Assembly (NCBI GenBank): GCA_021790055.1 | Contig: JAJYIL010000039.1 | Location: forward strand, 1-12,099 | Direction of reading: 5' to 3' | From: Bacteroidota bacterium | GTDB lineage: Bacteria > Bacteroidota > Ignavibacteria > Ignavibacteriales > Ignavibacteriaceae | Length of the DNA stretch: 12,099 nt | In this document: positions 1-6,649 of the stretch, in pieces | Position numbering within the stretch: the stretch's first letter is position 1 | Layout: each line of letters starts with the position of its first letter | Translations under genes and position numbers: made by a program | The notes under the pieces: model-generated | The model's input: only the letters and a program-made list of their open reading frames with translations | What the model was told of the DNA's origin: nothing | The model's database searches: none

Positions 1-846
1 AAGGAAAAGCAAAAGTTCAGAATTCTAATTCCTATTTCATTTCCGTCGTCAGGTCCCGGGCTTCTTAAGATTGCCTCTGTAATTGCACCCAAACAGGAAT
101 TGAAAGTTTATCCTCTCCACTTGATAAGAGGAAGTGAAATTTCAATAACAAATCTTGACGACGAGAACGGCAATTTAAAATCTCTGGAAGCATTTCAGCC
201 GCTGCTAAAATATGCTGAAGAGAATTCAATCAACGTCAGTCCTCTTTCCTTTGTAACCAGGAATGCTGCCGAAGATATTATCCAGATTGCCGCAATTAAA
301 GGAGCCAGTCTTATTTTGATGGGCTGGCATAAGCCAATCTTAAGCGAAAGTATTTTAAGCGGAACCGTTAACGAGGTAATGAGAAATGCAAAAGCGGATG
401 TTTGTGTTTACCTGGAAAGACAATTCAAGCCGTACAAGAATATACTCGTACCTTTTAAAGACGGAGTTCACGATAAAGGCGCATTAACTTTAGCGCATCA
501 AATAGCCGCTAATGTTGATGCAACCGTAACGCTGCTTCATATTGTAAAGCCGAAAGAAAACGGTAAGATTTCACAGGGTGAAAATCCCGGGATGAAAAAC
601 GGCAGCAACGAGTTAGACATCGGCGGAATAGAAGAATTCCCTGAGGATCATTTAAAATTGCAGACAGTTGAAAGCAATTCGCCTGTTGATACCGCGATTA
701 AAATTGCAAAAGGAGACTACGACCTGGTCGTTGTCGGCTTTTCAGAGACTTGGGGGCTTGAGCCTTCTCTGTTCAGCAAGCGGCATGAAAGGCTTGCGCG
801 CGAGTGCCCGGCTTCGCTGCTTATCCTTAGGAAATATTTAGGGTAA
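1..846 (+). CDS. C-terminal tandem USP domains, probably the tail of a CPA2-type cation:proton antiporter (5' end outside window)
   Basis: The reading frame is open from the first base and ends with TAA at 844-846, giving 281 visible residues. A TTG at 100 is in frame, but clear domain sequence (RILIPISF, near residue 9) precedes it, so the gene starts left of the window. Two alpha/beta USP-like domains are visible: one beginning at ILIPISF and one beginning at NILVPFKDG near residue 145, each ending in a hydrophobic strand (VCVYL; SLLILRKYL). Neither shows the canonical G-x2-G-x9-G-S/T ATP-binding motif, so nucleotide binding is doubtful. A tandem USP tail with a GWHKP-like loop is known from Kef/NhaS-type sodium:proton antiporters, where it lies in the cytoplasm and probably regulates transport. 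A stand-alone tandem USP protein is the alternative, since no membrane segment is inside the window. The H+-ATPase gene nearby fits a cation-homeostasis role. Confidence 0.75.
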   Translation, partial: KEKQKFRILIPISFPSSGPGLLKIASVIAPKQELKVYPLHLIRGSEISITNLDDENGNLKSLEAFQPLLKYAEENSINVSPLSFVTRNAAEDIIQIAAIKGASLILMGWHKPILSESILSGTVNEVMRNAKADVCVYLERQFKPYKNILVPFKDGVHDKGALTLAHQIAANVDATVTLLHIVKPKENGKISQGENPGMKNGSNELDIGGIEEFPEDHLKLQTVESNSPVDTAIKIAKGDYDLVVVGFSETWGLEPSLFSKRHERLARECPASLLILRKYLG

Positions 847-861
847 AATATTCTCCTTAAT

Positions 862-1272
862 TTATTTTTCTTCTGCCTTATTCAAATAACCAGTAATGAA
901 CGAAAAGGATGTGTTAAAGTCGCCTAAGTTATTTTGAAGATATGAATATAGCTCTTCCCTATCTATCTCCCAGTAAATGTACACCAATCTATTCCGAAAT
1001 TTTATCATCCTCGTGAATATCTTTTCGAAGCTTTGATCAATTAGGCTTATTTGCCGCAGTCGTAAAGCAATGTCGGAATATTTTTCCGGAGGCTGAATTG
1101 GCTGCCTTGTCTGCTCAAGAGGAAGTATTCTGTTGCCTATGTTTATACAGACTTCAATTGCAGTTTGGAAAAGCCTTTCGGCTGCAAATGCATTCAAATC
1201 ATCTTCAAAGAAATCCTCCCGTTTTATCTTTTTTTATTTTTTTAGCTCGAGAAGATACTTGATGAAACTAAT
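862..1272 (-). pseudogene. hepT: HepT-family (DUF86) toxin remnant with in-frame stop and altered active site
   Basis: The frame upstream of the TAA at 862-864 encodes a HEPN-fold protein of the HepT family. An open part of 111 codons runs from a TTG at 1197. The same frame continues upstream through KREDFFEDD to a TAA at 1234-1236, and beyond that stop resumes as SFIKYLLELKK, which looks like the first helix of HepT proteins; many relatives have Tyr after ELKK, so a TAT or TAC changed to TAA would explain the break. An intact HepT is about 135-145 aa. In these toxins an R-x4-H-x-Y motif forms the RNase site and its Tyr is the residue AMPylated by the MntA antitoxin. Here the motif reads RNRLVYIY: the Arg and final Tyr are kept but the catalytic His is Tyr. 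No full mntA gene lies beside it. A restart at the TTG could give a truncated, probably inactive protein. Confidence 0.7.
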
Positions 1273-1322
1273 TCCGGCAGTCTTTCGGATACATTTTCAG
1301 GAAGTTTATTGAACTTTATCAT
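1242..1322 (-). pseudogene. possible 5' fragment of the mntA nucleotidyltransferase antitoxin
   Basis: An ATG at 1322-1320 opens a 26-codon frame beginning MIKFNKLPENVSERLPELV and ending with TAA at 1244-1242. The start resembles the N-terminal helix that precedes the nucleotidyltransferase core in MntA-type antitoxins, which normally lie just upstream of hepT. The frame overlaps the hepT helix remnant in another phase. The simplest reading is a deletion that removed the nucleotidyltransferase core and joined the start of mntA to the first helix of hepT. The fragment is too short for secure identification, and it could be a chance frame. Confidence 0.3.
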
Positions 1323-1330
1323 AGCCAGTA

Positions 1331-1363
1331 TAAACTATTTTAGTTGATAATTACAATAGTTTA
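1331..1363. repeat. 9-bp perfect inverted repeat between the H+-ATPase end and the hepT remnant
   Basis: TAAACTATT at 1331-1339 is perfectly complementary to AATAGTTTA at 1355-1363, with a 15-base spacer. It sits 9 bases upstream of the ATG of the putative mntA fragment and 38 bases beyond the ATPase stop codon, both on the minus strand. It could be an operator of the lost toxin-antitoxin operon, since such modules often autoregulate through palindromes, or a weak terminator hairpin for the ATPase transcript. There is no GC-rich stem, so a classical intrinsic terminator is unlikely. Confidence 0.45.
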
Positions 1364-1400
1364 TTACCGATTAATATCAAAGCTTCTTAATGCTATTCAA

Positions 1401-3821
1401 CTACAGCCCAAACCTTCTGAAAGCAAGGTACTTTGGAATATCGATGGCAAAGGTAAACAGAGCGGAGAAAACCAGTGATACCAAAACCTGAGTTAGCGTT
1501 AGAGGCGAAACGAAAATTCCGTAAAATACCAGCAATCCAAACAGTAAGATGCTTATTGTGGTTGAAGCCATCAGAGCCTTGCCCGGAAAAGACTCCCAGA
1601 AATATTTTCTTTCCCTTACTATTAAAACTCTAAACTGACTTGTAAATACTAACGTCAGCATCATGAAGGTTTGAAGCATTTTTAAATTCATGTGGAAATA
1701 ATCTCTGCCGATTATTATTGCAATGATCCCTTGAATAACCAGCAGCACTCCAATAACCAGGGAAGCAAAGGTAATGTTCTTTATATCCCACTTGTTTGGG
1801 TCGTCGGTATGCTTAACGTTATCGGTTGCTAATGACATGGTAACAAAATCATTAGCAAAAACCAACAGTGACATTCCAAGCAGCGACAGCACCATTTGCC
1901 GAGTCATAAAGAAGCCGATTGTAAGCACTCCTACCACCTGGATAACCTTTGTAATTTTATTGATAACCCAAGTCAGCATACGCTGGTAAGTTTCGCGGCT
2001 TCTTTTTATTCCTTCAACAATTTCACTTACTCCGGATTCGGTTAGCACAACGCTTGCCGAGGCTTTCGCAACGTCGGTTGCATTGCTTACAGCAATACCC
2101 ATTTCAGCCTGCTTTAATGCAGGCGCATCATTTACACCGTCGCCGGTCATTCCAACCAGGAAGCCCTCGGATTGAAGCAGCTTAACTATTTTATATTTAT
2201 CTTCGGGATAAATTTCCGCAATACCACTTATCCCGTTAACAACTTTTATTTGTTCTTCAGGCGTCAGTCCTTCAATATCTTTCAGCTTGATAATGTTATT
2301 TCCCAGACCGACCTGCTGCGCTATTTCCTTTGCAATAGAAATATTATCGCCTGTAAGCATTATTGATTTAACGCCGAGCTTTTTGGCTTCTTCTATCATT
2401 GTTTTAGAATCGGGGCGCGGAGGATCGGCAAGAGGAAGAAGCCCGGCTAATATCAAGTCATCAAGCTTGCCGTCTTTGGATTTTGCTACCGCGATTGTAC
2501 GATAGCCTTTTTGAGAAAATTCATGTATAGATTTATTTGCCAAATCCATAAGAGTTTTATCGACATTCTTACACATAGGTATAATTACCTGCGCTGCACC
2601 TTTTACAACTCTATACTTAATATCGCCGGATTCTATAATTGCTTCTGTCCTTCGAATTGCAGGATTAAACGGAGTGTATTCGATCTGTTTGTCTGCGGCA
2701 TGATTTACTCCTTTATTATTGGCATATTCAATAATAGCGGTGTCGATCAAGTCCATTCCTTCGGCACGCGATGCAAGCTTTGCATACGAGGCAACATTTT
2801 CTTTAGAGAATCCAGGGAACGGAACGCTATCTACGACAGATAATTTATTTTGAGTTATAGTCCCGGTTTTATCAAGACACAAGATGCTAATTGAAGCGGC
2901 GTCTTCTATAGAATCAAGTCTTGTTACAAGCACTCCTTCTTCAGCAAGTTTAATCCCTGTAACAGCTTGAACAATAGTCATAACGGCGGGAAGAGCAACC
3001 GGCACAGCGCCCATCAGGAAAATAACAGTAAAAGTAAGGATAAGCAATACGCTGTCATGAATGATCAATGCGTAAGCTGATACGACAATCGCGGCAGCTA
3101 TGCCGAGGTACATCATGTATTTTACAATTGCCATCATAATCTCTTCTTGATGAGATTTAGGCTTGGCAATCTTAACTAATTCCGCAGTTCTTCCGAAATA
3201 CGTATTTGCACCGGTATTGATTACCATGCATCTCGCTTCACCCTGCCGAACAACAGAACCTGAATAAACGACATCGGAACTCTTGCTTTCGACAGGTAAA
3301 GATTCTCCCGTCAGTGCCGATTCATCAATCGAAAGCTCGCCGCTTAGAATTTTTGCGTCCGCGGGAATAATATCGCCGAGCTTAACAACAATAATATCTC
3401 CGGGAACTACTTCACTTGATTCAATTAAACTCCACTCACCGTTTCGTAAAACTTTAGCTTCGATTGCAAGACGCTGCTTCAAAAGCTCAACCGCCTTTTG
3501 AGATCCGCGGGTATGCATAAAGCCGATTATTGCATTAATGACGAGTAGAGCAAAAATAATTATTCCCTCAACCTCGTGACTAAGAAAGAACGAAAGTATC
3601 ATCGCGAATTCCAGGAGCCAGGGCATTGGTCCCCAAAACCTGCTAACAAATTGCACGATCGGATTTTTTTTCTTCTCTTCAGTTTTGTTGTAACCGAATT
3701 TATTAAGCCGGTCATTAACTTCCACACCTGTTAATCCGTTTTCAGTCGCTTCTAATAATTTAAAGGTATCTTCTAATGAGAGTTGTTTGTAGTCTGAGGT
3801 AGGTTTAAGATTTACTTCCAT
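1401..3821 (-). CDS. plasma-membrane-type (P3A) proton-pumping P-type ATPase
   Basis: This 806-aa protein is a complete P-type ATPase that should use ATP to pump H+ out of the cell and build membrane potential. Visible in order: an N-terminal cation-ATPase domain (about 10-75), two membrane helices, the actuator loop TGES (171-174), M3/M4 with GAVPVALPA (about 271-279), the phosphorylation motif DKTGT with Asp317, the nucleotide-binding KGA near 407, LTGD (489-492), TGDGVNDAPA (559-568) and six C-terminal helices. Asp658 in the FAND sequence of M6 lines up with the proton-carrying Asp684 of plant AHA2, and the VPVALP segment also matches the P3A group rather than Ca2+ or K+ pumps. The protein ends right after the last helix, so it lacks the autoinhibitory C-terminal domain of plant and fungal pumps. 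The ATG at 3821-3819 lies about 65 bases downstream of a TATATTTG promoter element. Substrate assignment is by family and untested. Confidence 0.9.
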   Translation of the reverse strand: MEVNLKPTSDYKQLSLEDTFKLLEATENGLTGVEVNDRLNKFGYNKTEEKKKNPIVQFVSRFWGPMPWLLEFAMILSFFLSHEVEGIIIFALLVINAIIGFMHTRGSQKAVELLKQRLAIEAKVLRNGEWSLIESSEVVPGDIIVVKLGDIIPADAKILSGELSIDESALTGESLPVESKSSDVVYSGSVVRQGEARCMVINTGANTYFGRTAELVKIAKPKSHQEEIMMAIVKYMMYLGIAAAIVVSAYALIIHDSVLLILTFTVIFLMGAVPVALPAVMTIVQAVTGIKLAEEGVLVTRLDSIEDAASISILCLDKTGTITQNKLSVVDSVPFPGFSKENVASYAKLASRAEGMDLIDTAIIEYANNKGVNHAADKQIEYTPFNPAIRRTEAIIESGDIKYRVVKGAAQVIIPMCKNVDKTLMDLANKSIHEFSQKGYRTIAVAKSKDGKLDDLILAGLLPLADPPRPDSKTMIEEAKKLGVKSIMLTGDNISIAKEIAQQVGLGNNIIKLKDIEGLTPEEQIKVVNGISGIAEIYPEDKYKIVKLLQSEGFLVGMTGDGVNDAPALKQAEMGIAVSNATDVAKASASVVLTESGVSEIVEGIKRSRETYQRMLTWVINKITKVIQVVGVLTIGFFMTRQMVLSLLGMSLLVFANDFVTMSLATDNVKHTDDPNKWDIKNITFASLVIGVLLVIQGIIAIIIGRDYFHMNLKMLQTFMMLTLVFTSQFRVLIVRERKYFWESFPGKALMASTTISILLFGLLVFYGIFVSPLTLTQVLVSLVFSALFTFAIDIPKYLAFRRFGL

Positions 3822-3886
3822 TCACTTTTCTTTCGTATTCTATAATGTACAATTAGTTTTCGTTAAAATCCTTACTTTTAAAGACA

Positions 3887-3894
3887 CAAATATA
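3887..3894 (-). promoter_or_regulatory. Bacteroidota-type -7 promoter element for the H+-ATPase gene
   Basis: Read on the minus strand, these bases are TATATTTG, a perfect match to the Bacteroidota housekeeping -7 consensus TAnnTTTG. It lies 65 bases upstream of the ATPase ATG. No TTTG is found at the -33 position, which may mean that activator help is needed; a palindrome lies there instead. Confidence 0.55.
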
Positions 3895-3917
3895 TTAATT
3901 ATAATAATCATATTAGA

Positions 3918-3932
3918 TGTGAGTTAGTCACA
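3918..3932. promoter_or_regulatory. candidate regulator-binding palindrome TGTGA-N5-TCACA
   Basis: TGTGA at 3918-3922 and TCACA at 3928-3932 form a 5+5 inverted repeat. It resembles CRP/FNR-family operators, but the spacer is 5 bases instead of the 6 of the E. coli CRP site. If the TATATTTG at 3887-3894 is the ATPase -7 element, the palindrome is centred near -42, the usual place for a class II activator, and it occupies the missing -33 region. This is an inference from position and symmetry alone. Confidence 0.35.
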
Positions 3933-4094
3933 ACCGGATTTAAAGTTTTTGCAGTAATGTGATAAGTATGCAAATAGAGGGATTAAATTCCAGCTTGATA
4001 ATTTTATCTACAGCAAATTTCTGAAAAAAAGATGAATTAAAAAATACTAAAAAAAATCGGTCAAAGGTTATTTCGAATTTGGAATTTAAGATTC

Positions 4095-4136
4095 GTCATT
4101 TTTCAATCAACGTTTGTCATTCTTCAATCGTCAATC
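4095..4136. repeat. short imperfect direct repeats upstream of the IMPase gene
   Basis: GTCATTTTTCAATC (4095-4108) and GTCATTCTTCAATC (4116-4129) match at 13 of 14 positions with a 21-base period, and a shorter GTCAATC follows at 4130-4136. The rest of the 355-base gap between the ATPase and IMPase starts (3822-4176) is AT-rich and holds the promoter elements listed separately; no other gene was seen there. The repeats may be an operator or a fragment of a dispersed intergenic repeat. Confidence 0.4.
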
Positions 4137-4148
4137 CTAAAATATTTT

Positions 4149-4156
4149 TATATTTG
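4149..4156 (+). promoter_or_regulatory. Bacteroidota-type -7 promoter element for the IMPase gene
   Basis: TATATTTG is a perfect TAnnTTTG match 20 bases upstream of the ATG at 4177, predicting a leader of about 13-17 bases. No TTTG is found at the proper -33 distance. The element is identical to that of the divergent ATPase gene. Confidence 0.55.
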
Positions 4157-4176
4157 CGGAAAAAATTTGGGAAATT

Positions 4177-4944
4177 ATGATAGACGATGTAATTCAAATA
4201 GCTAAAGAAGCGGGAAGCATTATTAGAAACGGTTTCGGAACAAACTTCAGTGTTGAGTTTAAAACAAGCGAGACGAACTTAGTTACGGAAATCGATAAGG
4301 CTTCGGAGAAATTAATAACCGAATTTATAAAGAAGAAATATCCTTCCCACGGGATTATTGCCGAGGAAGGCGGCGAAACAAAAAATACTTCGGAATTTAT
4401 CTGGGTGGTCGATCCTCTCGACGGAACCACAAACTTTGCGCACGGTCTGCCTATCTTTTCGGTATCAATCGGCGTGCAGAAAGGCGGCGAAACGGTTGCG
4501 GGCGTTGTTTACGATGTAATGAGGGATGTTGTTTATTCAGCAGAGTTGGGCGGTAAAGCTTTTGCCAACGGTAAAGAAATAAGAGTGAGTAAGAACGCCA
4601 ACATAAAAAGATCCGTTCTCGTTACCGGATTTCCATACAATATTTCGGAGAATCCGGACCATGCACTTGAAAAATTTTCGGCGTTAACCGTTGTATCCCG
4701 TGCAATGAGAAGGCTCGGCTCAGCGGCGATTGATTTTTGCTATGTCGCTCAAGGCATCTTCGACGGCTTCTGGGAAGTTTATTTGAACCCGTGGGACATG
4801 TGTGCAGGCAAGCTAATCGTAGAAGAAGCCGGCGGCTTGGTTACAGACTTCAGCGGAAATCCGACAGACATCTTTACAAAAAAAGTCCTCGCTACGAACG
4901 GACTTATTCACCGGGAAATGGTAAAGATTCTTTTAGAAAATTAA
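4177..4944 (+). CDS. suhB: inositol-1-monophosphatase / SuhB family phosphatase
   Basis: The 255-aa product has the normal length of the Mg2+-dependent IMPase family. These enzymes remove phosphate from inositol-1-phosphate or related sugar and nucleotide phosphates in the cytoplasm, and E. coli SuhB also binds RNA polymerase and ribosomal RNA antitermination complexes. Metal-binding residues are visible: Glu63-Glu64 in IIAEEGG, Asp79 and Asp82 in DPLDGTTNF, and Asp207 in NPWDMCAG. The acidic TEID near residue 40 is also typical. No signal peptide or membrane segment is present. The ATG follows a -7 element by 20 bases, with only a weak purine-rich GGGAAA as ribosome-binding site. The gene stands alone, divergent from the ATPase and convergent with the helicase. 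Physiological substrate cannot be told from sequence, since bacterial members include inositol, histidinol-phosphate and fructose-bisphosphate phosphatases. Confidence 0.88.
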   Translation: MIDDVIQIAKEAGSIIRNGFGTNFSVEFKTSETNLVTEIDKASEKLITEFIKKKYPSHGIIAEEGGETKNTSEFIWVVDPLDGTTNFAHGLPIFSVSIGVQKGGETVAGVVYDVMRDVVYSAELGGKAFANGKEIRVSKNANIKRSVLVTGFPYNISENPDHALEKFSALTVVSRAMRRLGSAAIDFCYVAQGIFDGFWEVYLNPWDMCAGKLIVEEAGGLVTDFSGNPTDIFTKKVLATNGLIHREMVKILLEN

Positions 4945-5004
4945 TTACAAGATTGCATGATTTCAAAATTACAATATTGATTCCCGATTTTATAATCTTG
5001 TAAT
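4944..5004. repeat. 11-bp perfect inverted repeat between convergent genes, possible bidirectional terminator
   Basis: ATTACAAGATT (4944-4954) and AATCTTGTAAT (4994-5004) are exact inverse complements around a 39-base AT-rich loop. The left arm begins in the stop codon of the IMPase gene, and the right arm ends 23 bases before the 3' end of the oppositely oriented helicase gene. The position suits termination of both transcripts. The stem is AT-rich and the loop long, so it is not a textbook intrinsic terminator and could instead be a small palindromic intergenic repeat. Confidence 0.4.
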
Positions 5005-5027
5005 AGACATGTACGTTAATAACTAAA

Positions 5028-6617
5028 TTATGCCTGGTTGATTTTAACCTGCTGAATCAGTTCTTCCGGAGGATAAACGCAGTTTAGTTTATGCCCCAAA
5101 AACTTTTCTATTGCCGGGATGTTGAACGAATCATCTTCGGAAGCAAAGCTGATCGATATGCCGGAAGCGCCTGCCCTACCGGTACGCCCGATGCGGTGGA
5201 CATAATCTTCCGGGTCTTCCGGCAAAGTATAATTGATTACATGGCTGACCGCTTCAATATGAATTCCACGTCCTGCAACATCGGTTGCAACAAGGACGCG
5301 TATATTGCCGGATTTAAAATCATTTAAAGTCCTTAATCGCTTTCTCTGCTCTACGTCTCCCGAAAGTATCTCACAATTTATTCCGAATATATCAAGCTTA
5401 TCTTTTACAAGCTTTGTTTCATCTTTGCGGTTGGTAAATATTATGACGCGCGAGAGGTTCTGCTTTACTATCAAATTATAAAGCAGGGGAAATTTCTCAT
5501 CGTTAGTAACTATGTACACAAACTGTTCAATGCTTTCCCCGGCAGGTCTTTCCGGTTCAATCTCAACATTGATTGCATCTTTTGTCCATTGGACGGCGAG
5601 CCTTTTAACGTAAGAGTTCAAGGTTGCGCTGAAGAATAAAGTCTGACGGTTAGCTTTAGGCGGAGTGCTGTGAATAATTTTTCTGACGTCAGGGATAAAT
5701 CCCATGTCAAGCATCCTATCAGCTTCGTCAATTACCAGCACTTTAACTTCATTTAAGAAAATATCTTTCTTGCTCATAAAGTCCAAAAGCCTGCCGGGGG
5801 TAGCAACAATAATTTCGGCATTCATGTTTCTAAGCTTATTCCTTTGCCTTTGGAAGTCCATCCCGCCGAAAATTTCTATGGTCTTTAAATTAGTATATTT
5901 GGAAAGTGCCTTCGCATCGTTTCCAATCTGGATTACAAGCTCCCGTGTGGGCGCTAAAATCAATGCTTTGGGCGCTCTCGGATTTTTTTTCATTTCTGTA
6001 TCTTCAGACAAAAACCTTTCAAGTATCGTAATAAGGAAGGCTGCTGTTTTACCGGTTCCGGTTTGCGCTCTGCCGGTTGCATCTGTTCCTTTAAGAGAAG
6101 CTGCAAGTATTTCCCTTTGAATCGGCGTACAATATTGAAAATTCAAGTCGGCTATTGCATGCATTATTTCCGTATGAAGGTTAAGATCATGGAATCGCAT
6201 CTTGCCTTCCTGTTCGGGAACATCAAACTGCGAGACTTGCCAGTTATCATTTTCATGAATGGGCTGCGCCGTCTTTTCATGCTGAATTCCGCTTTTTTTG
6301 CGCAGTGCTTCAGTTGCAGCTTTTGAAGGTGCCGTGTGCCGGGGGACCTTTCTTGCTTCTGGCTGATGCACCTTTTCTTCTTTTGAAAAATGCTCGGACT
6401 TTAAGTGTGGATTCTCAACTGCCCACCGGTTTTCCCTCTTACCATCATACTTCTTCTGCACCGGCTTTATTCGGTTCCCGGTAGTCTTTTCTTTCAGTTT
6501 AGGTTCAACGGATAAGGATGCATGAACTGTTTTTTTTGATTTTTCTTTTTGTCCGTCTTTTTTCCCTGTAATGCTTTTTATCTTTTCACTAATACGCTTA
6601 AAAATTTTCTTTACCAA
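5028..6617 (-). CDS. RhlB-like DEAD-box ATP-dependent RNA helicase with a long basic N-terminal extension
   Basis: The 529-aa protein has a Lys-rich, low-complexity extension of about 140 residues followed by a full DEAD-box core. Motifs: Q motif with Phe142 and TPIQ (164-167), AQTGTGKT (184-191), PTREL (223-227), GG (251-252), TPGR (273-276), DEAD (297-300), SAT (330-332), ATDVAGRG (444-451) and HRIGRTGR (474-481). Such enzymes unwind RNA using ATP, in mRNA decay, ribosome assembly or translation. From memory the core is strikingly like RhlB of pseudomonads, for example GRAQTGTGKTAAFL, the GGMDF motif and the DVAGRGIHI segment. The start is taken as TTG at 6617: an in-frame TAA at 6630-6632 leaves no ATG, and AGAAGG stands 5 bases upstream. 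It follows the FKBP gene by 32 bases, so co-transcription is likely. The basic tail probably binds RNA or ribosomes. Confidence 0.9.
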   Translation of the reverse strand: MVKKIFKRISEKIKSITGKKDGQKEKSKKTVHASLSVEPKLKEKTTGNRIKPVQKKYDGKRENRWAVENPHLKSEHFSKEEKVHQPEARKVPRHTAPSKAATEALRKKSGIQHEKTAQPIHENDNWQVSQFDVPEQEGKMRFHDLNLHTEIMHAIADLNFQYCTPIQREILAASLKGTDATGRAQTGTGKTAAFLITILERFLSEDTEMKKNPRAPKALILAPTRELVIQIGNDAKALSKYTNLKTIEIFGGMDFQRQRNKLRNMNAEIIVATPGRLLDFMSKKDIFLNEVKVLVIDEADRMLDMGFIPDVRKIIHSTPPKANRQTLFFSATLNSYVKRLAVQWTKDAINVEIEPERPAGESIEQFVYIVTNDEKFPLLYNLIVKQNLSRVIIFTNRKDETKLVKDKLDIFGINCEILSGDVEQRKRLRTLNDFKSGNIRVLVATDVAGRGIHIEAVSHVINYTLPEDPEDYVHRIGRTGRAGASGISISFASEDDSFNIPAIEKFLGHKLNCVYPPEELIQQVKINQA

Positions 6618-6622
6618 CTTTA

Positions 6623-6628
6623 CCTTCT
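6623..6628 (-). promoter_or_regulatory. ribosome-binding site setting a TTG start for the helicase
   Basis: Minus-strand AGAAGG, 5 bases before TTG at 6617. The in-frame stop at 6630-6632 excludes any start further upstream, so this site decides the start. Confidence 0.55.
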
Positions 6629-6649
6629 CTTATATTATTCAACTTAAAT

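Noticed and set aside
862..1197. Treating the 111-codon minus-strand frame as an intact small gene
   Set aside because: It begins inside the conserved HepT domain, homologous sequence continues upstream past an in-frame TAA, and the catalytic His is missing; a decayed gene explains this better.
1774..3501. Plus-strand frames of 64-110 codons opposite the H+-ATPase
   Set aside because: They lie antisense inside a well-supported P-type ATPase gene, and their translations show no recognisable domains.
4095..4136. CRISPR-like array
   Set aside because: There are only two imperfect units and a fragment, with a 7-base gap between the first two; no spacers of proper length and no cas genes.
4737..5003. 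Plus-strand frame overlapping the end of the IMPase gene
   Set aside because: It is an Arg-rich out-of-frame reading of the IMPase coding sequence and has no family resemblance.
5091..6326. Plus-strand frames opposite the helicase, up to 138 codons
   Set aside because: They are antisense readings of a gene with all DEAD-box motifs in place.
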